Positions 62,002-64,000 of a stretch of 64,000 nt of DNA are shown in pieces. The position numbers and the translations under genes were made by a program. Positions within the stretch are counted from its first letter, which is position 1. Every line of letters starts with the position of its first letter. The DNA comes from Candidatus Limnocylindrales bacterium (lineage in GTDB: Bacteria; Moduliflexota; Moduliflexia; Moduliflexales; JAUQPW01). The DNA lies in contig DATMBG010000025.1 in assembly GCA_035559535.1 (NCBI GenBank), positions 38,874-102,873 of the forward strand. The letters run 5' to 3'. The notes under the pieces are model-generated. The model saw only the letters and a list, made by a program, of their open reading frames with translations, was not told the origin of the DNA and searched no databases.

Positions 62002-63744
62002 ATGAAAAAAACAATTCCTGTTGAAAACACCGGGCAGGCCTATTTAGAACTGCTCAGGGATCGAGGTATTAAATACTTTTTTGGAAATGCTGGAACCGAT
62101 TTTGCCCCTCTGGTGGAGGCATTCTCTAAATTTGCAGCCGAAGGAAAATCACACCCTAAGCCTGTTCTGGTTCCCCATGAATTTGTTGCCGTAAGTATGG
62201 CCCATGGTTATTATCTGGTAACAGGAGAGCCCCAGGTCGTCATGGTCCACGTTACGGTAGGAACTGCCAATGCTCTGGGGGCTATCATAAATGCTGCAAG
62301 GAGTCGGGTTCCCATTTTTTTTACAGCCGGACGGACTCCCATTACCGAAGAAGGTTGTAAAGGAGCCCGTAATATTTATATCCACTGGGCTCAGGAAGCC
62401 TTTGATCAAGCTGGGTTACTTCGGGAGTTTGTTAAGTGGGATTATGAATTGAGAAACTTTATCCAACTGGAGACCGTTGTGGACCGGGCCCTGGAAGTTG
62501 CCATGACAGAACCCCGAGGGCCTGTTTATCTCACCTTGCCCAGGGAAGTTCTTGCAGAAGAGCACCGGGAAATTACCTTCCATTCCCCCAGCCGCCATGC
62601 AGGGATAACCGGTTCCCTGTCCCGTCTCTATCCAGATCCAGAACGCATGAAAGAAGCTGCCCAGATCCTGGCTCAGGCTAAAAACCCCCTCATTCTCACG
62701 GACGCTTTAGGCCGTAACCCGGCCGCTGTAGGTGCACTGGTCGAACTGGCCGAATCTCTGGCTATACCTGTTATCGAATCGAATCATACCCATATGAATT
62801 TTCCCACCGATCATCCCCTTCATTTGGGATTTTCGGTAACCGATAGTTCAACCCCTTATTTGAAGGAGGCCGACGTCATTTTGGTTATCGAAGCCGATGT
62901 TCCCTGGTATCCTTCGGTAAGTAAACCAGACGAACAAGCTAAAATTATTCATCTCGGGATAGATCCGCTCTATACCCGTTATCCCATCCGAGGCTATCCA
63001 TCCGATCTTGTTTTGACGGCGGATCCTCAAGTAGCCCTCTCGGCGCTTACTAAAGAAGTGGCTAAATACCGAACGAAGATGAAATCTACGATTCAAAAAC
63101 GGTATAAAAAGCTCCAAGAAATCCACGATCGGCAGAGGGAGAGCTGGAAAAAAGAAGCCCTTAAAGTAAAGGAGGATAAACCCATCGATCCACGATGGCT
63201 TTCTTACTGTATCAATCAGGCTAAAGATGAGGATACCATCATTGTGAATGAATACGACCTTTTACCAACCCAGGTCCAGTACCGTTACCCTGGAACCTAT
63301 TTTGCGGCTCCCCATTCGGGTTGTCTGGGATGGGGTCTTGGGGCTGCTCTGGGAGTTAAGTTAGCAGCTCCGGATAAAACGGTCATTGCGACCGTAGGAG
63401 ATGGAAGTTACATTTTTGGAGTCCCCACCGCTGCCCATTTTGTTGCCCAGGCCCAGAATCTTCCCATTCTGGTAGTTATCTTCAACAATCAATGTTGGGG
63501 TGCCGTCAAATGGTCTACGGTAGATCTATATCCTCAAGGCTGGGCCGTCAAAACCAACAACTTCCCTCTCAGCAACCTGGAGCCTTCTCCCGACTATGAA
63601 AAAATAATCCAGGCTCATCAGGGCTATGGAGAGCGGGTTGAAAACCCTGAAGAAGTTCTCCCTGCGCTTCAGCGGGCTTTAAAAATTGTCCGGGAAGAAA
63701 AACGACAGGCCGTGCTCAACGTGATATGTAAACATCCTTCGTAG
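62002..63744 (+). CDS. Thiamine diphosphate-dependent enzyme (acetolactate synthase-like)
   Basis: 580-residue ThDP enzyme of the acetolactate synthase/benzoylformate decarboxylase/oxalyl-CoA decarboxylase-type superfamily. Catalytic Glu60 lies in VLVPHEFVAVSMAHGY; the ThDP/Mg motif is VGDGSYIFGVPTAAHFVAQA...FNNQ near residues 465-497. Domain order N (PYR), middle, C (PP) is complete. The usual acetolactate synthase FAD-contact residues were not evaluated, and no small subunit gene is adjacent, so a decarboxylase or lyase of another substrate is equally likely. The start ATG lacks a ribosome site and follows the fold-back element by 13 bp. Confidence 0.88.
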   Translation: MKKTIPVENTGQAYLELLRDRGIKYFFGNAGTDFAPLVEAFSKFAAEGKSHPKPVLVPHEFVAVSMAHGYYLVTGEPQVVMVHVTVGTANALGAIINAARSRVPIFFTAGRTPITEEGCKGARNIYIHWAQEAFDQAGLLREFVKWDYELRNFIQLETVVDRALEVAMTEPRGPVYLTLPREVLAEEHREITFHSPSRHAGITGSLSRLYPDPERMKEAAQILAQAKNPLILTDALGRNPAAVGALVELAESLAIPVIESNHTHMNFPTDHPLHLGFSVTDSSTPYLKEADVILVIEADVPWYPSVSKPDEQAKIIHLGIDPLYTRYPIRGYPSDLVLTADPQVALSALTKEVAKYRTKMKSTIQKRYKKLQEIHDRQRESWKKEALKVKEDKPIDPRWLSYCINQAKDEDTIIVNEYDLLPTQVQYRYPGTYFAAPHSGCLGWGLGAALGVKLAAPDKTVIATVGDGSYIFGVPTAAHFVAQAQNLPILVVIFNNQCWGAVKWSTVDLYPQGWAVKTNNFPLSNLEPSPDYEKIIQAHQGYGERVENPEEVLPALQRALKIVREEKRQAVLNVICKHPS

Positions 63745-64000
63745 AAAGTAGAGCCGTCATCCCATCCCCTCTCAGGAGTAGATTTTTTGGACCCAGCCCT
63801 GTGAGGGATGGGGGGCCTGGGGATCCGGGCAATCTCCAAGTTCCCCCTTTCCGTCGTGGGAAGGAATCCTAGATATCAGGCTAAGCAGGTTAAACATCCT
63901 CGTTTGATTTAAGGGGAAAAGCCTTATTTTCGGCTTGAACCCCCTCCTTTCCCCCTCTCCCCTCACCCCCTGTCCCCCTCTCCTGTGTAGGGGCGGGAGG
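63745..64000. other. Repeat-rich spacer at the window edge
   Basis: No supported gene. The last 60 bp are C-rich runs (CCCCCTCC, CCCCCTCTCCCCTCACCCCC) ending GGGGCGGGAGG, and G-rich stretches (GGGATGGGGGGCCTGGGG) lie at 63807-63828, similar in style to the fold-back repeats upstream. Confidence 0.45.

Noticed and set aside
61776-62024. Open frames on both strands through the 61.8-62.0 kb repeat
   Set aside because: Products are Gly/Val- or His/Pro/Thr-rich low complexity from the fold-back element.

Overview
The window comes from the chromosome of a free-living, probably aerobic, Gram-negative bacterium of intermediate G+C. The evidence is a set of Sec- and Tat-type exported proteins, a periplasmic-type quinoprotein dehydrogenase, two solute-binding proteins, a SPOR-domain protein, a DegP-type protease and a polar-type chemosensory cluster. 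The mix (HyuA/HyuB, ThuA, Ldh2, PQQ and GMC oxidoreductases, a GH57/DUF3536 protein, an MXAN_5187-like small protein) recalls deep soil, sediment or hot-spring lineages near Desulfobacterota, Rokubacteria or Tectomicrobia. The phylum cannot be fixed from sequence reading alone. No rRNA, tRNA, CRISPR array, phage or intact insertion sequence was seen.

Layout. 0-16 kb is mostly housekeeping: fumC (cut by the window edge), rpiB-glk, an Hsp20, a DegP/HtrA protease, an ArsN2-type acetyltransferase, a SnoaL-like protein, a small membrane protein with uvrC and an MXAN_5187-like protein, a SPOR protein, argS, a KefB-type antiporter with a tiny zinc-ribbon protein, an exported MsrB and a YbaK deacylase. 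16-32 kb is catabolic: ThuA and hyuA, then a 3.3-kb interruption (ArnT-like glycosyltransferase, coiled-coil nuclease-like protein, decayed MNT/HEPN remnant), then hyuB translationally coupled to a PQQ dehydrogenase, an FG-GAP repeat protein, and a two-gene gluconate-dehydrogenase-like GMC oxidoreductase behind a long structured leader. 32-41 kb holds an M16 peptidase, an FkbM methyltransferase, an Ldh2-type dehydrogenase, a GH57 protein and an NHL-repeat protein.

41-53.5 kb is one minus-strand chemosensory cluster: zinc-ribbon-CheW, MCP, CheW, CheR-TPR, CheA-REC, CheB, and a REC-GAF-GAF-PAS-GGDEF-EAL protein. Order and domain content closely match the Wsp surface-sensing system of pseudomonads, with the simple WspR output replaced by a 1145-residue protein with intact GGDEF and EAL motifs. 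This is the best candidate for an unusual system here. 54-64 kb holds a PhoX/DUF839 protein, PotD and an agmatinase-family enzyme, then a peptide-type solute-binding protein, an LCM-type methyltransferase, a nitrilase homologue lacking its catalytic cysteine, and a ThDP enzyme.

A second theme is the density of short palindromic or fold-back repeats of several families in almost every spacer. Some lie inside coding sequence, including an apparent in-frame insertion in the CheW domain of CheA.
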